Part shown: piece by piece, positions 34,275 through 47,225 of the stretch
How the letters are laid out: every line of letters starts with the position of its first letter
How positions within the stretch are numbered: position 1 is the stretch's first letter
Assembly: GCF_036850765.1 (NCBI RefSeq)
Contig: NC_089490.1
Location: 297,830,982 to 297,894,981 of the forward strand
DNA: 64,000 bases
Direction of reading: 5' to 3'
From: Saccopteryx bilineata
Taxonomy: Eukaryota; Chordata; Mammalia; Chiroptera; Emballonuridae
Position numbers and translations under genes: made by a program
The notes under the pieces: model-generated
Told to the model about the DNA's origin: nothing
Database searches by the model: none
What the model saw: only the letters and a program-made list of their open reading frames with translations

Positions 34275-34284
34275 GAAAGTGCAT

Positions 34285-35445
34285 TAGGTCTTTCCAGTTT
34301 GGTGATTGTAAGGCCCTACTTTTCCTTTGAAAATGTAATGTCTTTTCTTTTGAAGGATTCTACCATTCCTTAGTCAGTGAAACTTTCTCTTTCTTGGAGG
34401 AACATGGGAAAAATTTAAAAATAGCATTTGCAGTCACTTTCTATTGCTTTATTTTACTGATTGTCAGGTGTACCCAACAATCACGTTACTAGAGATAAAA
34501 GCTAAGGGTTCCTACTGAATTTAGAAAAAGGACAGTTTTTTAGGGTAAGTACATGAGGATGTCAATAAAATTAAAGGGACTATCCTCCAAAGAACAGCAT
34601 GGTTCCTAAATTTGTCTGAAATTCCCACTATTGTTCAGACTTTGTGGTCAAAATCTTTACCACTCCATGAAGACTGGTTACTCATGAGAACATGTTTCTT
34701 GTGAGAAGAAAGCAATTACTGGTACTTCAGTTACCACTTACATAAGGGTGGTTTGGTGGTGACATTAGTAATTGGAACCATACACAAGTGCTACAGGAAC
34801 TGAATGGCATCAAGTTGACAGGTTGCCCTCTCACTGTGGTCCACCCTTAGGAAGGCCTCTTTCCTGCTTTCCACACCAGCTACCCATGTCCGCCCCTCCC
34901 CATGCCACAGTCCCTGGGGGACCCACAGACACAGACATGACTGCTTCTAGGAATCACTAACACGTCACTGCGTGGGGTTACCGGAGAGTCCCGCATACAG
35001 AAAAGGGAGTGATATGTGTTCACCATTTTCCAGAGGCACAGGGAGGTAGGATAATAAACAGAGCTGTTTTCTACTCACTTTTCCACATGAATGAAACAGT
35101 CACTGAGCCTCTCCAGATGTGAAGAAGCGTCCCTGTGCCAGACAACTGAAGACAAACAGGGAGCTCTGAGCCTCACTCCCTAGGAGGATACAGAGGATTC
35201 TTACGCACCTTCAGTCAAGATGGTCTCATCACGATGTCCATTCCAGAGCAGATGGCACCCAGTCCCCACCTTCGTCACCAGCTAATGGTGGTGGAACATG
35301 CTCCGGACACACTGCGGTCTGCTCCGGAACACAGACACCTGCCCATGTGGCTCTGTCCAGACAGCCAGCAGTGGGTCCTGCCACTTAACAGGCCTTGGAA
35401 TAATGTGCCTCCTTTGATTGAAACAAAGCACCTTTAGAGAAGTCT

Positions 35446-35485
<40 letters not shown>

Positions 35486-36840
35486 ATCAAAAAAATACGT
35501 ACCATGTCCAAGGTGATAAACTTAATTAAATTTGATTACAACTCACTGGAATGGTATGAAAATGTGCTGAGAAGGAAGGAAAAGGGGAGGGAGATGGGAG
35601 AAGGACTACAAAAATATACCCAGTAGAATACACAGAAAATGCAAATCCTGTCTTTTTCTTCTTGATAGTTCCATGGGAGTTCCCTCCCAGGGACTCCGGG
35701 GCGCTGGTGCAAGAGGAAAGGAGCATGGTGAGGACAATACCCCTGTGGGGGCACCGGGCAGCTACTATGAATGCCTTCGGATGTGGGAGGGGCCTCAGAG
35801 CACAGCCTTAGGTAAAGAGGACTATTAAAGGAGAGGAAGTGACTGTCTCCACAAGCAAACCTATTACGTGAAAACCCTGCCTGACATCTGTAGAACACTT
35901 CACAGTTTCGGACACATGTCCACACATACCCTGTTCTCCCAGGACCTCTGTTAGCCAGGCAGGGCAGTGTCACCCACTCTCTTGTGCCCTGATGGCCCCA
36001 CAGCACGCAGCACGAGGTTCCTCACCCCCCAAGGGCCCAGAAACTGCGGTCCCAACTCACTGCAAGTGTGATTCAGGGCACAGAATCACAAACACACAAG
36101 CTCGGTGTGTCCTGCCCAGGGAGTAATGTCCAGGAGCAGTAGGAACAGGGGAGGTTTCATAGGTTGTAGGGGTTCCCTGCAGGACAGAAAGGCCACACCT
36201 GCTCAGTGAGAGCTCAGCTGACAGCTGCTGTGGCTCCAGCCCAGGGCCTCGGATCCCCAGAGAACCAGCTGCTGCCCCACCATGGGCGTCGTGAAATGTG
36301 GACGCAGACATGTGGGTCAGCCAAATGCGAGCATGCGCTGCCCAAGCGTCTGTCCCCCAGCCAGAGAGGGCCATGCCCGAGGAGAGGTGAGGAACGCGAC
36401 AGCCTCCGGGATCCAGGCCCGCCCTCTGATAAGCAGCTCTCCCCATCTCTCCTTCATCCTGCCAGCTGAGGGAGCTGTCTGCAGCATGCCTCTCTGGTCC
36501 TTCGGGGAGAAGAGCAGACACTAACAGCCTGGTCCATGAGAGGGAACCTGTTGGTGGCTGAGCCCTCCCTCCCAGCAGGCCTGAAGACGACTGCTGAATA
36601 CTTAGCCACAGCACGTTTCCATAGTGACACGGAGACCAGGCTCCTGACATCCTGCCACCAGCATTTTGGAGATATGGTTTGCTTTCCTTTATTTTGAAAT
36701 TACTTGGTGTTCCTGACAAATTGACCAGCTCAGGGGAAAGCAGAAGTGACGAGTCCTCTCAAGCTGGCTGCCAGAGCAAGGCCTGCTGAGTGGTGCCCTT
36801 CCCCTACCCGGGCACTCGGGTCTGCCGCCTTCTCCTCACA
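34285..36840. other. unique intron
   Basis: Moderately GC-rich at 35650-36600. Long overlapping open frames on both strands (for example 36057-36719, minus) have no recognisable domain. (CT)n at 35449-35480 is a simple repeat. Confidence 0.45.
35449..35480 (+). repeat. (CT)n microsatellite
   Basis: About 15 uninterrupted CT dinucleotides. Confidence 0.95.
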
Positions 36841-36849
36841 ACGGGCCTA

Positions 36850-36990
36850 TGGGGGGTGCTGAAGTATCTTCAGGCAAATCCCAGACAACATGTCATTTTA
36901 CCTCAACACTCAAATCTCTTTAAATTACAGACATTTTCTAACAAAACCACAATGCCTTTATCACACCCAACAAAATTAAGAAATAATTTC
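36850..36990. repeat. ancient interspersed repeat, family uncertain
   Basis: The words caggcaaatcccagacaaca, tgtcattttacctcaacact and aaaaccacaatgcctttatc, then acacccaacaaaattaag, recur in mammalian genomes as an old LINE-like relic. I cannot name the family. Confidence 0.35.
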
Positions 36991-37289
36991 TGACTGTTAC
37001 AATCAATCGAACTACACCTTCCTGGGGGTGAGGGGCGTCTCTTCCACAGTTTGTCTGCTGATATAAGGCCCAGATAAGGGCCACACTGGGCAGGGGGCTG
37101 TTTTGTCTCTTACATTTGTTTTATTCTAGAGCAGGCCCACCTGCCTTTCCCCTGCCCTCGGCTGGCTACAGAAGCCAGGTCAACTCTCCTGTGGAATGTC
37201 CCACATTCTGGATTTGTCTATGTCCTTGAACCCTGTTCTCCTGTAAATCTGTACATTGAGCTAGATGCTTGATTAGATTTGGATATGTG

Positions 37290-37380
37290 GTGCATGTATG
37301 TGTGTATGCTTTTATGTGTGTGCATTCAGGTTACACATATATATACCTATATACACACACATGCGCGTGTGCGCGCATGA
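37290..37380 (+). repeat. TG/CA-rich simple sequence
   Basis: Mixed tgtg, atat and cacac runs with gcgcgtgtgcgcgc at about 37363-37376, an alternating purine-pyrimidine stretch. Confidence 0.7.
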
Positions 37381-38510
37381 ATCAAATCCAGTTTCCTGCC
37401 TTTGTGCTTTTGCTGGTCAAATGGTTGAGCAAACATCTGAAAGTTAGATTGTGGAGGCCAATAAAGGGGCTGTGCCTGAGTCAGCTGCCCTGGATCCAAC
37501 CAAAAGAGCTGGAGGACACCTCAGAGCGAGCCCCTTTACATTCTACATGCACCATCTCCACTCAATCCAGGTAAAACTAGAGCCAGGATAAGGTCATCAA
37601 ATGAAGGAGCCATGGAGAACAGAGGCCAGAGTACAGTCTGGGGCTGGAGGAATGAATGTCCTTGAAATATACTCCTGGTGACAGGACCGCGTTCCTGTAG
37701 GGACCAGGCAGCACAAGCGGAGCCACTCAGGACTGAGACCAAACAGAGACAGCAATGTGACGCAGGTTTTGATAACGTGAGAAGACTAAAGGCCTGCTCC
37801 AGTTTTCGCTCCTTCGGCACATGCACTTCAACTTGGTGTGTGGCTCAGTCAGTCACTACATCACAAAACAAGTCTGGAGGCATGACTGAGTTCAAGGCAT
37901 TGGACTGGCATCGCAGGCCCGAGTGAGGGAAGGACGTCAGCGGTAGTGAGGAAGCATGACACGCGGGCCCTGCTCAAAGAACTCAGACCAGGGAGGCAGA
38001 GGAGACAAAGCACATAAGAAAAAAAAAAAAGAAAAAAGAAATACAAACCCAGAACTGGAAAACTTGACATGAGGGAACATTCAGAAAATGATTCATTGCA
38101 GACTTGTGGGTTTTCCAAAGAACACGATATTGTGCATAATTTGGCCATGACCCATAGGATTCTCTCATAAAGCTGTGAGACTTGACCATGTCCCAAAGAC
38201 CTTGACTATTTGTTTCTACCACAGTTCTCACAATCTGAAGGTTTTTCCTAGAAATAAGCAACCAGAATTGTCACACATTAACTAGCTTTTGGGTTGTCAC
38301 TTAGGTCACTGATAGTCAATTCAAAAGCATTTTCTAAGCACCAGCTCATACCAGCTTGCTCCAAACTAAGGATCATAGAGAACAGGAAATAAGGAGTATC
38401 CTCCATCTTCTCCTGCAAGAAATTTATTCAGTGGTGGGTTATAGCCCCTTGTACTTGCTTGTGAGAACCATTTACTAAATATTCAGGGGTTTTGTGAGCT
38501 GGTTGTTAAA
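37381..38510. other. unique intron
   Basis: Nothing recognised apart from an A-rich patch at 38018-38042. Confidence 0.4.
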
Positions 38511-38519
38511 AAGAGGTCT

Positions 38520-38965
38520 GGCTGCTTGAATAATGACCCTCCAAAAGATATTGTATCTTAATTCCTGGAGCCTGTTAATGTTAACTTATATGAGAAAAAC
38601 AAAAACAAAAAGAACATTGCAAATATGATTAAGTTAAAGATCTTGAGATGAGATTATCCAGGTGGGCCCTAAATGCAATCACACACATGCTTATGAGAGG
38701 TACAGAAGGAGGTTAGACAGACAGAGAAGAGCAGAAGGCACTGTGCACCGAGGCAGAAATGCGAGTGATGTGGCCAGAAACCAAGCAGTGTCAGCAGCCA
38801 CTAGAAGCTAGAAAAGGCAAGGAGTGGGGTCCAGCTGACACCTTGATTTCAGCCCAATGAAACTGACTTTAAACTACTGGCCTCCAGAACTGAAAAAGAA
38901 TAAATAATTTTTGTTGATTGAATCCACCAAATTTAAAACAGCAGCCATAGGAAACCAATAGGAGT
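38520..38965 (+). repeat. MLT1-like (MaLR) LTR
   Basis: Shows gaccctccaaaagatattgt, gattaagttaaagatcttga, gattatccaggtgggcccta, gctagaaaaggcaaggagtg, cagctgacaccttgatttca, ggcctccagaactgaaaaag and a gaaaccaatagg end. This is the full MLT1 order, interrupted only by an A-rich slip near 38592-38616. Confidence 0.8.
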
Positions 38966-39114
38966 GAGTAGCTTGAAATCAACCATGGTGGAGTATTTAC
39001 ACCATAGAAATTGGCAAATGCTTGAAATTAAGGCTTTTTGTTTCAGAAAGCCAGTATGCTTATATTATAATGAGGTAGTTCAGCTTTAAATAAACAGCTA
39101 GAGAATGTCACTTC

Positions 39115-39190
39115 ATGGTGTGATGTGATGTGCCATGATGTGGCGTGACATGATGTGATGGAATGTGATATGACGTGATATACTGGAAAA
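39115..39190 (+). repeat. degenerate tgatg-type tandem repeat
   Basis: Units related to tgtgatgtgatg, drifting to tgacatgatgtg and tgatatgacgtg over about 70 bases. Confidence 0.75.
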
Positions 39191-39294
39191 TGCAATCAAC
39201 TTGTAATCAGACTCCATCTATTCTTACAAAGATCTCTTTACTTTTCTCTGTGGTTTCTTTTCTGAAAAAAAAAAAAAAAGCCTAAAATCAACAC

Positions 39295-39540
39295 ATTTAC
39301 TCTGGACGCATTTACTAAGCACCTTCTATGTACCAGAAAGAGTGCTGAAGGTACAAAGACCAGTGAGACATGATGCCTGTCATTGAGGAAGGGACACTCA
39401 CAGTGACCAAAAATGCCAGTGTGAGGTAAAAGGTCAAGGGTAACTGCTGAGGTATTTCCCTTCTCCATGACTGACATTTTTTCTGATCCCAATGACAAAT
39501 CACTGAGGTAATTTGTCACTGGGAGTGGAGCTCTCAGTAG
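39295..39540 (-). repeat. L2 fragment, antisense
   Basis: Words gcatttactaagcaccttct, atgtaccagaaagagtgctg and atgatgcctgtcattgagga follow antisense L2 order. Confidence 0.5.
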
Positions 39541-40189
39541 GGGTTCTTTCCCAGACTAATCAAAGAGCTTTCTCTGAATGAGGCTGAGTGGGAAAGTTTG
39601 CTTCTTGGTTGATACATGCCCAAACCACTATCTCCCAGCAAAGCCAAACTAGGTCATGTACAAAATTGGATACCAACCACAGGAAGTAGCATTTGTCAAA
39701 CAGAATGATGTCACCCGCATTGTCATCATGGGGATGGTGCTCATCACCAAAGATGTCTCTGTCCACCAATGCTATGGTTAACAGTAACATGCACACATGA
39801 CTCAGATGGCCACTTAGGTCCTTATTCATTGAATCTTTTCCCAACATCCTCCCTGAGGGCTCTGCTTGGTTTTAAGACTTCAGGCAACTTCCTCTGGCAG
39901 CTTCTAAAGTTAACATCCAGGGGTAGCTAACAACACCAACAACAAAAATCTAGCCTTCTTTTTTTAAGGCACTACATTTCTGATTCCTTACTCTGCCCCC
40001 ACCCCCAGTAAATGCCTTGAACATTTTTCAAGCCATAAATGTTAGCAATAGACTGGCAGAGTAAATATCCCATGACCTGTCTTATATGGAAGAGGTACTA
40101 TATTTGCTATTATTAGGCAGTGTGTGCAGGATAACAAGGTTAGTTCTCCAGGTATGAAACCGATTTAGAACAGAATTTTGTCTATTTTT

Positions 40190-40430
40190 TCATTCAAGAA
40201 ATGTTTACTGAGAGACTTTACATGTCAGCACTGAACTGGTACTGGAGAGCCAAAGAGAGTTCAAAAGCAAGCCTCGCTCTCAGAAGGAGATGTACCAATA
40301 ATCACCAAGTCAACAAGTGTCACTGGAATTCGGAAAGAAAGCTATCCAGGGGGCAACAGGGTCCAAAGCAGGTGGTAGTCAGTCACTCTAGAGAGCCAGG
40401 AAAGGCTCCATAAATTATCAGGTATATAGA
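40190..40430 (-). repeat. L2 fragment, antisense
   Basis: Starts ttcattcaagaaatgtttac, then gtactggagagccaaagaga and gccaggaaaggctccataaa. Old and diverged. Confidence 0.5.
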
Positions 40431-43380
40431 TTCTGGAAAAACGAAGATGTCAGTAGTATTGCTTTCCAATCTCACCAGGTTCCCCGTAAAAACAGACAGA
40501 CAAACTAGGATAACCAAACTAAAAACCTACCGATGAAACTACCACAACCCCCAAAAGAAGAGTGGCGAGGACAAACAACTCACAGCATCAGAAGCATTCC
40601 CGGGGACAGGACATAAATGCTGTCAGTGAAAAGCTTACATTCAGAGAGATAGACGACTAAGTACATGCTATACACAACCTAAAGCAGAAATGCCATCACC
40701 AGGGAAAACGCCAAAGGTGATCACACAAGTTCACCCTATGTGCACTCCGGTTCACGATGCCCTGACCTGGACCGTCCTAGTGTGGGCACTCTTCCTGGGG
40801 ATGCCACCAACAAGTAACTCTAATACCCAACAGCCACCTTCTGGTCTCCGGTGGCAGCCCAGGCTGCAAAGTTTTCTACGGCTCCCGAGAGTTCAGGTGC
40901 GGAATGGAAGGAACCATGTAGGGGAAGAAATAGGAGCCCAGCTGTCACCTACTGGCTGGCCACCCTTTATCAAATGTCTTTATTCACCTCTCTAAGCCTT
41001 CCTTTCTCATTAAAAAATGGATACCTATACTATAGGGACCTCGCAGTGCTAATGGAGAACCGTATGGGATCATGTGTTTGGATGTTTTTGCAACTAAAAA
41101 CTGCTCCAATATATTCATTATTTTCATTCATTCATAGCCTGTGATAGATCAAATTACTCAAACATCTTCTCTCTCCTCCTCCTCCTCCTCTATGCAAGGA
41201 GTACACATCTCAGCTCGCTGACTTCGGGCTGGTCCACGTGACTCCTGCTGGTGAAAGGGGTATTAGCAGACCCGGTGCAACCCAACACATTGACTGAGCT
41301 CGTACGGGGACACCCACCTTCTGCACCTCTGCCATTGCCCTGGAAGAGCCCTTTCCACCAGCTGCTGCCCTTGGCTCAGCCTCAGAGGGCTCACACAAGG
41401 AACAGCCTGTGTACACCCCTGCACGGGAGCCCAGCCCAACTCACACACAGCTGAACTGCAGACAGGTGAGCAAGGAAAAGTGATGTTGTGTTAAGTCACT
41501 GAATTTTCACTTTGCTCCTCAAACTAAGCGGTCCTGGGAAATTGACAGCATTCAGGAAACCATTTTGATAAAATGTTTGCAATGCACTTTGTAAGTGAAA
41601 AGAAGAATGTGTTGGCTGAAAAGAAGACTTGGTCTAAGGCAGTGGGGCGAGAGTGTGGTGGTATCAGACCCACTTGGAAATTTCAAACGACACATATCTG
41701 ACCTTCTCACCACCTCCCTCCATCAATCCTATGAGACTTACCAGCCTAGCAGTGACAGAGTGGAGCAGCAGATCACTGTACCCCAAAAATTATATTAAGA
41801 ACACATGGACTACGGAAGAGAGCAGCAACATCTGGAAGCCAAGAGGACCCAACACAAGAGAGATGAAGTTCCCATTCACTGCAGGCACTTGGATCCCTCA
41901 CCCGCACAAACCCAGAGAGTGCCAGTGTACTCGCAAGAACAGGTGTCATACGTCTGTTATTTGCTGTAAAATTTTCCCATCTAGCCAGCATGTGATATTA
42001 AGTCTGCACCAGTCAGTGAAAGCTTAAATTTTAAGACTGGCCAACCTAATGATGTGCTTGATGCACAAGTCAGGCAGGGTCAGCTAGCATTAAAATAACA
42101 AGAGCCACACGCCCCAAGGGGCTCCCACCAATCCTACTCTTTGGGTCAACATCAATAGTTTAACCATGTTCATTACCATAGTGTATCTCAATAAAAAGAA
42201 ATTATCAGTGAAAACAGGGTCTTGTTAATTAGCATAAAGAATATTAGACTTGCAATTTCACTGGAGAAATTAAAGATGCTCAAGGTACACAAAGACCAGG
42301 GCCAGTTGACAACATTCTCTGTTCTCGCGTGAACAAGGTGTAAGAACCAGTAAGCCTGGAGGCCTGCACAGGGCACGTGAGCCTACTCCTCAGCCAGACC
42401 CACGCCAACGGTCAGACTAGGAGGCTCACTGCCTAGCTTCCTGCGTTGGAAAATGCCATGTCTGCCTTGAATGTTTTATGTCAATGAATGTTTATCTAAT
42501 AAATGTCTGATGTGTGACAGAAAAAAGAAGTTATGATGTCTATGATATAAAAAAAAATCAAGCCTTTTCTAATTTGGAAAAAAAGATTATGTAAAGAATG
42601 TAAATTCGAGTAACACTTGAAAATAAATTAAATATAATTATGCTTATAGTGTCCACTGCAGTCTCGGGGGTAATTAAGTACAAATGTCTAAAATTAGAAT
42701 TTTTAAATAAACAAGATGATAAAATATGGTTTAAAATCATACTCTAAAGTCACATAAATCTTAGTTCTTCCATCTACTAGCTGTAGATCTGCTGTGAACA
42801 CAGCGTTCTCCTTTGTAATTCAGAAATCAAATCTATCTAACGGAGTTTTGTATTGAATGCATTATAATAACAACAGAGTACTAAGAGCAGGTACAGCAGA
42901 AGATCTTGAACAAAGAAGCACTGTGCACTTTCAAAAAGTGCTCATTCCCCTCTCCCCTCAACCCTGATATGTGGAAGTCACTGCAGAACCCAGGACCGTA
43001 TTCAGCACACACGCACAGAGATGTAATTAAGGCAGCACAGCCTCTCAGGGGGGAGGGACCATTCGTGATGTCAGTCTAAGTACTTCCCAGTGCAGGTTCC
43101 TGGAATGAAACGATGCTGACCAGTGATAGTGGAAAGTGGCTACAACATTTAAATACCCTCACATAGAAAAGGAAAAACACCCACAGCCTCATGACAACCT
43201 TTTACATTTTTTAAAACAGTTCACTGAAATCCAAGTCAAGGAATCCCACCCAGAGCACATCTCAGGCTGTGCGTGAGCTGTTTCAAGGTGCAAAAACCAT
43301 TACTGAGGCAAAAACCCTGGGAAACTGTCCACCTTGTGACCATTTTTAAAGAAATCTAATAGTGTTTAGACTAGAATCTA
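40431..43380. other. unique intron
   Basis: Short CTC/CCT repeat at 41168-41190. No exon or firmly bounded repeat. AT-rich at 42540-42760. Confidence 0.4.
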
Positions 43381-43390
43381 GACTCTAGAT

Positions 43391-43763
43391 CAGGGGTCCC
43401 CAAACTATGGCCAGCGGGCCATATGCGGCCCCCTGAAGCCATTTATCCGCCCCCCCCCCCCCCCGCTGCACTTCCGGAAGGGGCACCTCTTTCATTGGTG
43501 GTCAGTGAGAGGAGCACATTGACCATCTCATTAGCCAAAAGCAGGTCCATAGTTCCCATTGAAATACTGGTCAGTTTCTTGATTTAAATTTACTTGTTTT
43601 TTATTTTAAATATTGTATTTGTTCCTGTTTTTTTTTTTAACTTTAAAATAAGATATGTGCAGTGTGCATAGGGATTTGTTCATAGTTTTTTTTATAGTCC
43701 GGCCCTCCAACGGTCTGAGGGACAGTGAACTGGCCCCCTGTGTAAAAAGTTTGGGGACCCCTG
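43391..43763 (+). mobile_element. non-autonomous hAT transposon, copy C (long subfamily)
   Basis: 373 bp with perfect terminal repeats caggggtccccaaact and agtttggggacccctg. The 8-bp target duplication ctctagat is perfect (43383-43390 and 43764-43771). It carries the 33-bp internal block and an expanded C run near 43450-43463. Confidence 0.95.
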
Positions 43764-44267
43764 CTCTAGATCCTTCAAATGGGTTAGTAGCTAGGGAGAC
43801 AAATAGAAAGAACGGCATAAAAAAATGAAAGTAAAAATACGAAACTAAGCTCTGAGAAAGAGTAAAGCCAGAAAGACACAGATGACATGGACTGAGACTC
43901 AGGGAGCAAGTCCAGGAAGTGAGTGGTTGGTAGGAAGCCCTGGGAAAGTGTTGGGAAGCTTTTAAGAGGAGGGCACCGTGCACCGCATCAAATGCTGCTG
44001 AGAGATCCACCAGTTAAACGCTGACTTGTGTCCATTGACTCCAACAGCTGGTTTCCATCTCAGCATTACTGTAAGCTCCCTGAGGGTAAGGGTTATATCT
44101 TCAATTCTACAGGACTGCCCACATTTGTCAATTTCTTTGCTTCTCACATCCCTCCTCTTTCCTAACGGTCCAATTTCCTTCTACTGAAATAATTTCTTAG
44201 TACGTTTCTCTTATTCTTTATTTGAGAACATTTTTGTTCTTGTCTCACTTTGAATGATAGTTTAGCT

Positions 44268-44412
44268 CAGTGGTTCTCAAATGATAATGAGCTATAAACT
44301 ACCTGGGGTCTTGTGAAACTGCTGGCTGATTCAGAGGTCTGGGGTGGATTCTCCCTCACTCCCAGGTGATTCTGGTGGTCCTAGACCTTGGACCAAACTT
44401 TGAGTAGCACGA
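44268..44412 (+). repeat. MER5A-like hAT-Charlie relic
   Basis: Starts cagtggttctcaaatgataa, has ctggggtcttgtgaaactgc and ctcccaggtgattctggtgg, and ends near aactttgagtagcac. Short non-autonomous element of ordinary placental age. Confidence 0.75.
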
Positions 44413-44801
44413 TACAGAATTTGTGTTGACAGTTATTTGCCGCCCCTACCCCAGTGCTCTGAAGAGACTTTATTATCTTCTGACCTCTACTGTTGCTAAT
44501 GTGTAATTCTATAGTAGTCTAATATTTATTTTTTAAAAAACCTTTTGTTCCTTTGATTAGTTTAAATGTATTTCTCTGTCTTTGGTGTGTCCCGGTTTTG
44601 TTGCGATGCACCTAGATTTATCTTTATTTACCCCGTTGAGACCTGGGATGCTTCTCCAATCTGAGAAAAGCGAGTCTCTCATGAATGCTGGGAAATTATT
44701 AGTCATTGCTCCTTCCAATGACCGACTTTAAGAGGTCAAGGATGAATCAGGAAATGAAACCGAAAAGATGTGACCCATGATGCAGGAAGTAATTCCGGAG
44801 A

Positions 44802-44844
44802 GTTTAGCGTCCTGGAATCTCTGTGAATAAAGGGGTCATTTGTG
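44802..44844 (+). repeat. 43-bp dispersed duplicate, unit 1
   Basis: gtttagcgtcctggaatctc through tttgtg is repeated at 45573-45615 with a single change. The flanks do not match. Confidence 0.9.
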
Positions 44845-44859
44845 GCCTTAGGGATGTTA

Positions 44860-45570
44860 CATTCTTGTGGAAGGAGACACAGTAAGTGAGAGTCATAAAT
44901 AAGTAAAGTTATAACTCAAGTGGCGATAGGTGCAATGAGAAAAAGTTACTATTTGGGAGATGGAGTACAATTTTGAAAATAATGGTCAGGTTCCGCCCCA
45001 TCAGGAATGTGACATTTCGATGAAGGTTGGAGTGGAGCATGTCACCGGAGGTGGAGACAGGGGAGCGGGTAGTTCCAGTTAGAGGAGAAAGCCAATACAA
45101 ATCTTCTAGTGGAGATGGAGTGTTTTGTTTTTGTTTTTTGGGGGGGGGTCTTATAGATCACTGTAGGAGGATTTTAGCTTCCACTTGAAATGGGATAAGT
45201 AGCATTACAGGGTTTTAAGCAAAAAGTGACATAAGCTGACATATTTTCAAAGGATCACTCTGACTACCATGTAGGATAGCTTTCTTTTAGAAAGAAGGAG
45301 GCAAGTTACATTTTTTTTTCAATAGTGCTTATAAGAGATTATAGGTGTTAGCATGGGGTGAACCATGGTATTGGCACTTGAAATTGGTGAAAAAGTAAAG
45401 TTGAAGTCTGGATGTTTCAACTTTTAGCAGTCTTCTTGAAAGGCAGAGCCAACAGATTCCCAAAGGTTTGCATGTGGGGACTGAGAGAAAGAGAGAGTCC
45501 TGGGCAACTCCAACATTTTTGGTTTGAGCAACCAAAAGGACAAAGTAGCCATCAACTGATATAGGGAAAG
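44860..45570 (-). repeat. L2-type fragment, antisense
   Basis: Contains taagtgagagtcataaataa, ttttcaaaggatcactctga and gacaaagtagccatcaactg in the order seen in the other antisense L2 stretches. Very old. Confidence 0.45.
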
Positions 45571-45572
45571 CT

Positions 45573-45615
45573 GTTTAGCGTCCTGGAATCTCTGTGAATA
45601 AAGGGGTCGTTTGTG
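45573..45615 (+). repeat. 43-bp dispersed duplicate, unit 2
   Basis: Copy of 44802-44844, about 770 bp away. It lies at the end of an L2-type relic and is followed by unrelated sequence. Confidence 0.9.
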
Positions 45616-45619
45616 CCAA

Positions 45620-47000
45620 ATGTTACTTACAGGTTAACTAAGACTAAAACTGAGAATTGACAATAAAATTTATCACAGTGAAGGTCATATGAGAAATGAG
45701 TCATTACATATCCCATGCTACCAAATAAGAACCCAAGATTCATGATTTGTATGTGTTGGGGCCAGGACTCAAAACAAAGCTTCTTGGCTCTAAGTCTCTC
45801 ACCAGGTATAATCCTAGATGAGAAGTCAAGGTCCAGTTTGGTCATTGATTTGACTCCATAGTCAAACTCAGTTGAGAGATGACTGAAGACTTCATAGCTT
45901 TTAAAATATTTTGGACCCAGCTTTGAAGGAGTACCTAAGAGGTGAAAGACATTTTAATCCTCAAGAAATTTAAATGCAACCAGGAAAATCAGCTTAGAAG
46001 CAGGGCAGACAGTAATGTACTGAAAAACACTGTTACGAAGTGTTGGCTGACAACGAGTGCTCACAGCACAGGCAAGTGTGCAAGCACAAGTGTGATTCTC
46101 ACAATGCCAACCTCTCTGCCCTGAACCCCCCCCCCAATCATTCTGCATTTTAATCTCTAGGGAATGCTATTCGGTAAGTAGAACACTCATATGATTGGAG
46201 AAAAAAAATCTTTAAAATAGGTCTGTAAAAATAAACATAATGAATTCAAAGTCCCCAAAACAAGATTTGTGTGATGGATTCCTCTAAGCTTGTATCCTGC
46301 TAAAAGTCCAGTGTCCCCATAACCAAATACTGGGCATGTTTTAATCAGGCAATAACTGCTCTTTTTCATTTTTCTCTTCAGCTCCCAAAATGATCAAATC
46401 CAAATGTTCCAATCATAGCAAGTTCACTAGAAAAAAAAAATTAGGGGCTCATTACAAACCCATGCCTTCACATACGCAATTTATCTTTTCTGTTTATGCT
46501 CTTCGTCCTACTGTAAGCCATCTCTATCTAATCTGTTTCAAAGAGAAGCTGGAGGAAAAGAATATAAAAAATATAAGTGAAATAATTGATATTTAGACCT
46601 GATTCTCACATGAACCCCCTGGAACGGTTGAGGCCCTACAGGCCTGTGGGCACCAGCAAATCAAAGAGCATGGCAGCACAAGCCAGGAACTTTGCCCTGA
46701 AAGTGAGGGGCTTGGGCACGGAAGGAGCTGCCTTTCTCCTGCTCCACTTCCAGCCTGCAGATGCAGAACAGAGCCAGGGCTGTCCTTACTTGACTTCACG
46801 ACAGCGCCTGGGGACAACCAGCTGGTTATCTCTTGGCCAGGCTCTCATTTTTATGTCCACACACTCACCATCCCCATCTTGTTTCATAACTCAATTAAGT
46901 CTGGTCACGCCCTCTGCTTTTCGGTACACCTCTTTGCTGGACTCTCGCTGATCTCCCAGCTGCCTGGTACTCACAGCCATTGCCCTAGGGGATGATGTGT
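45620..47000. other. unique intron
   Basis: Nothing recognised beyond short homopolymers (C run at about 46127, A run at about 46432). Confidence 0.4.
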
Positions 47001-47002
47001 TA

Positions 47003-47225
47003 TGGCAGAAAGAACACTGGCCTTAGAGTCAATTCCTTGAAGATCAAAGTACAAGTGTTGGCCCTGCCACTTTCTAGCACTATGACCTTGGTCTCTGAGC
47101 CTTAGTTTCCTCTCTGCTCAACAAGAAGTCAGAGCACCAGGGTACCTATTCTGACAACTCACAGGGTAAAAGTCAAACTCGATAAGAGGATGTAAAAAGC
47201 ACTATGCAACAGGGAAGATCAAAAC
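47003..47225 (+). repeat. MIR SINE
   Basis: ggcagaaagaacactggcct, gccctgccactttctagcac, tatgaccttggtctctgagc, cttagtttcctctctgctca: a good MIR with nearly all of its core. Confidence 0.8.

Noticed and set aside
33844..34284. 146-codon minus-strand frame
   Set aside because: Lies entirely in the long SINE and its tail.
36057..36719. 220-codon minus-strand open frame
   Set aside because: GC-rich composition, competing frames on the other strand, no recognisable motif and no splice context.
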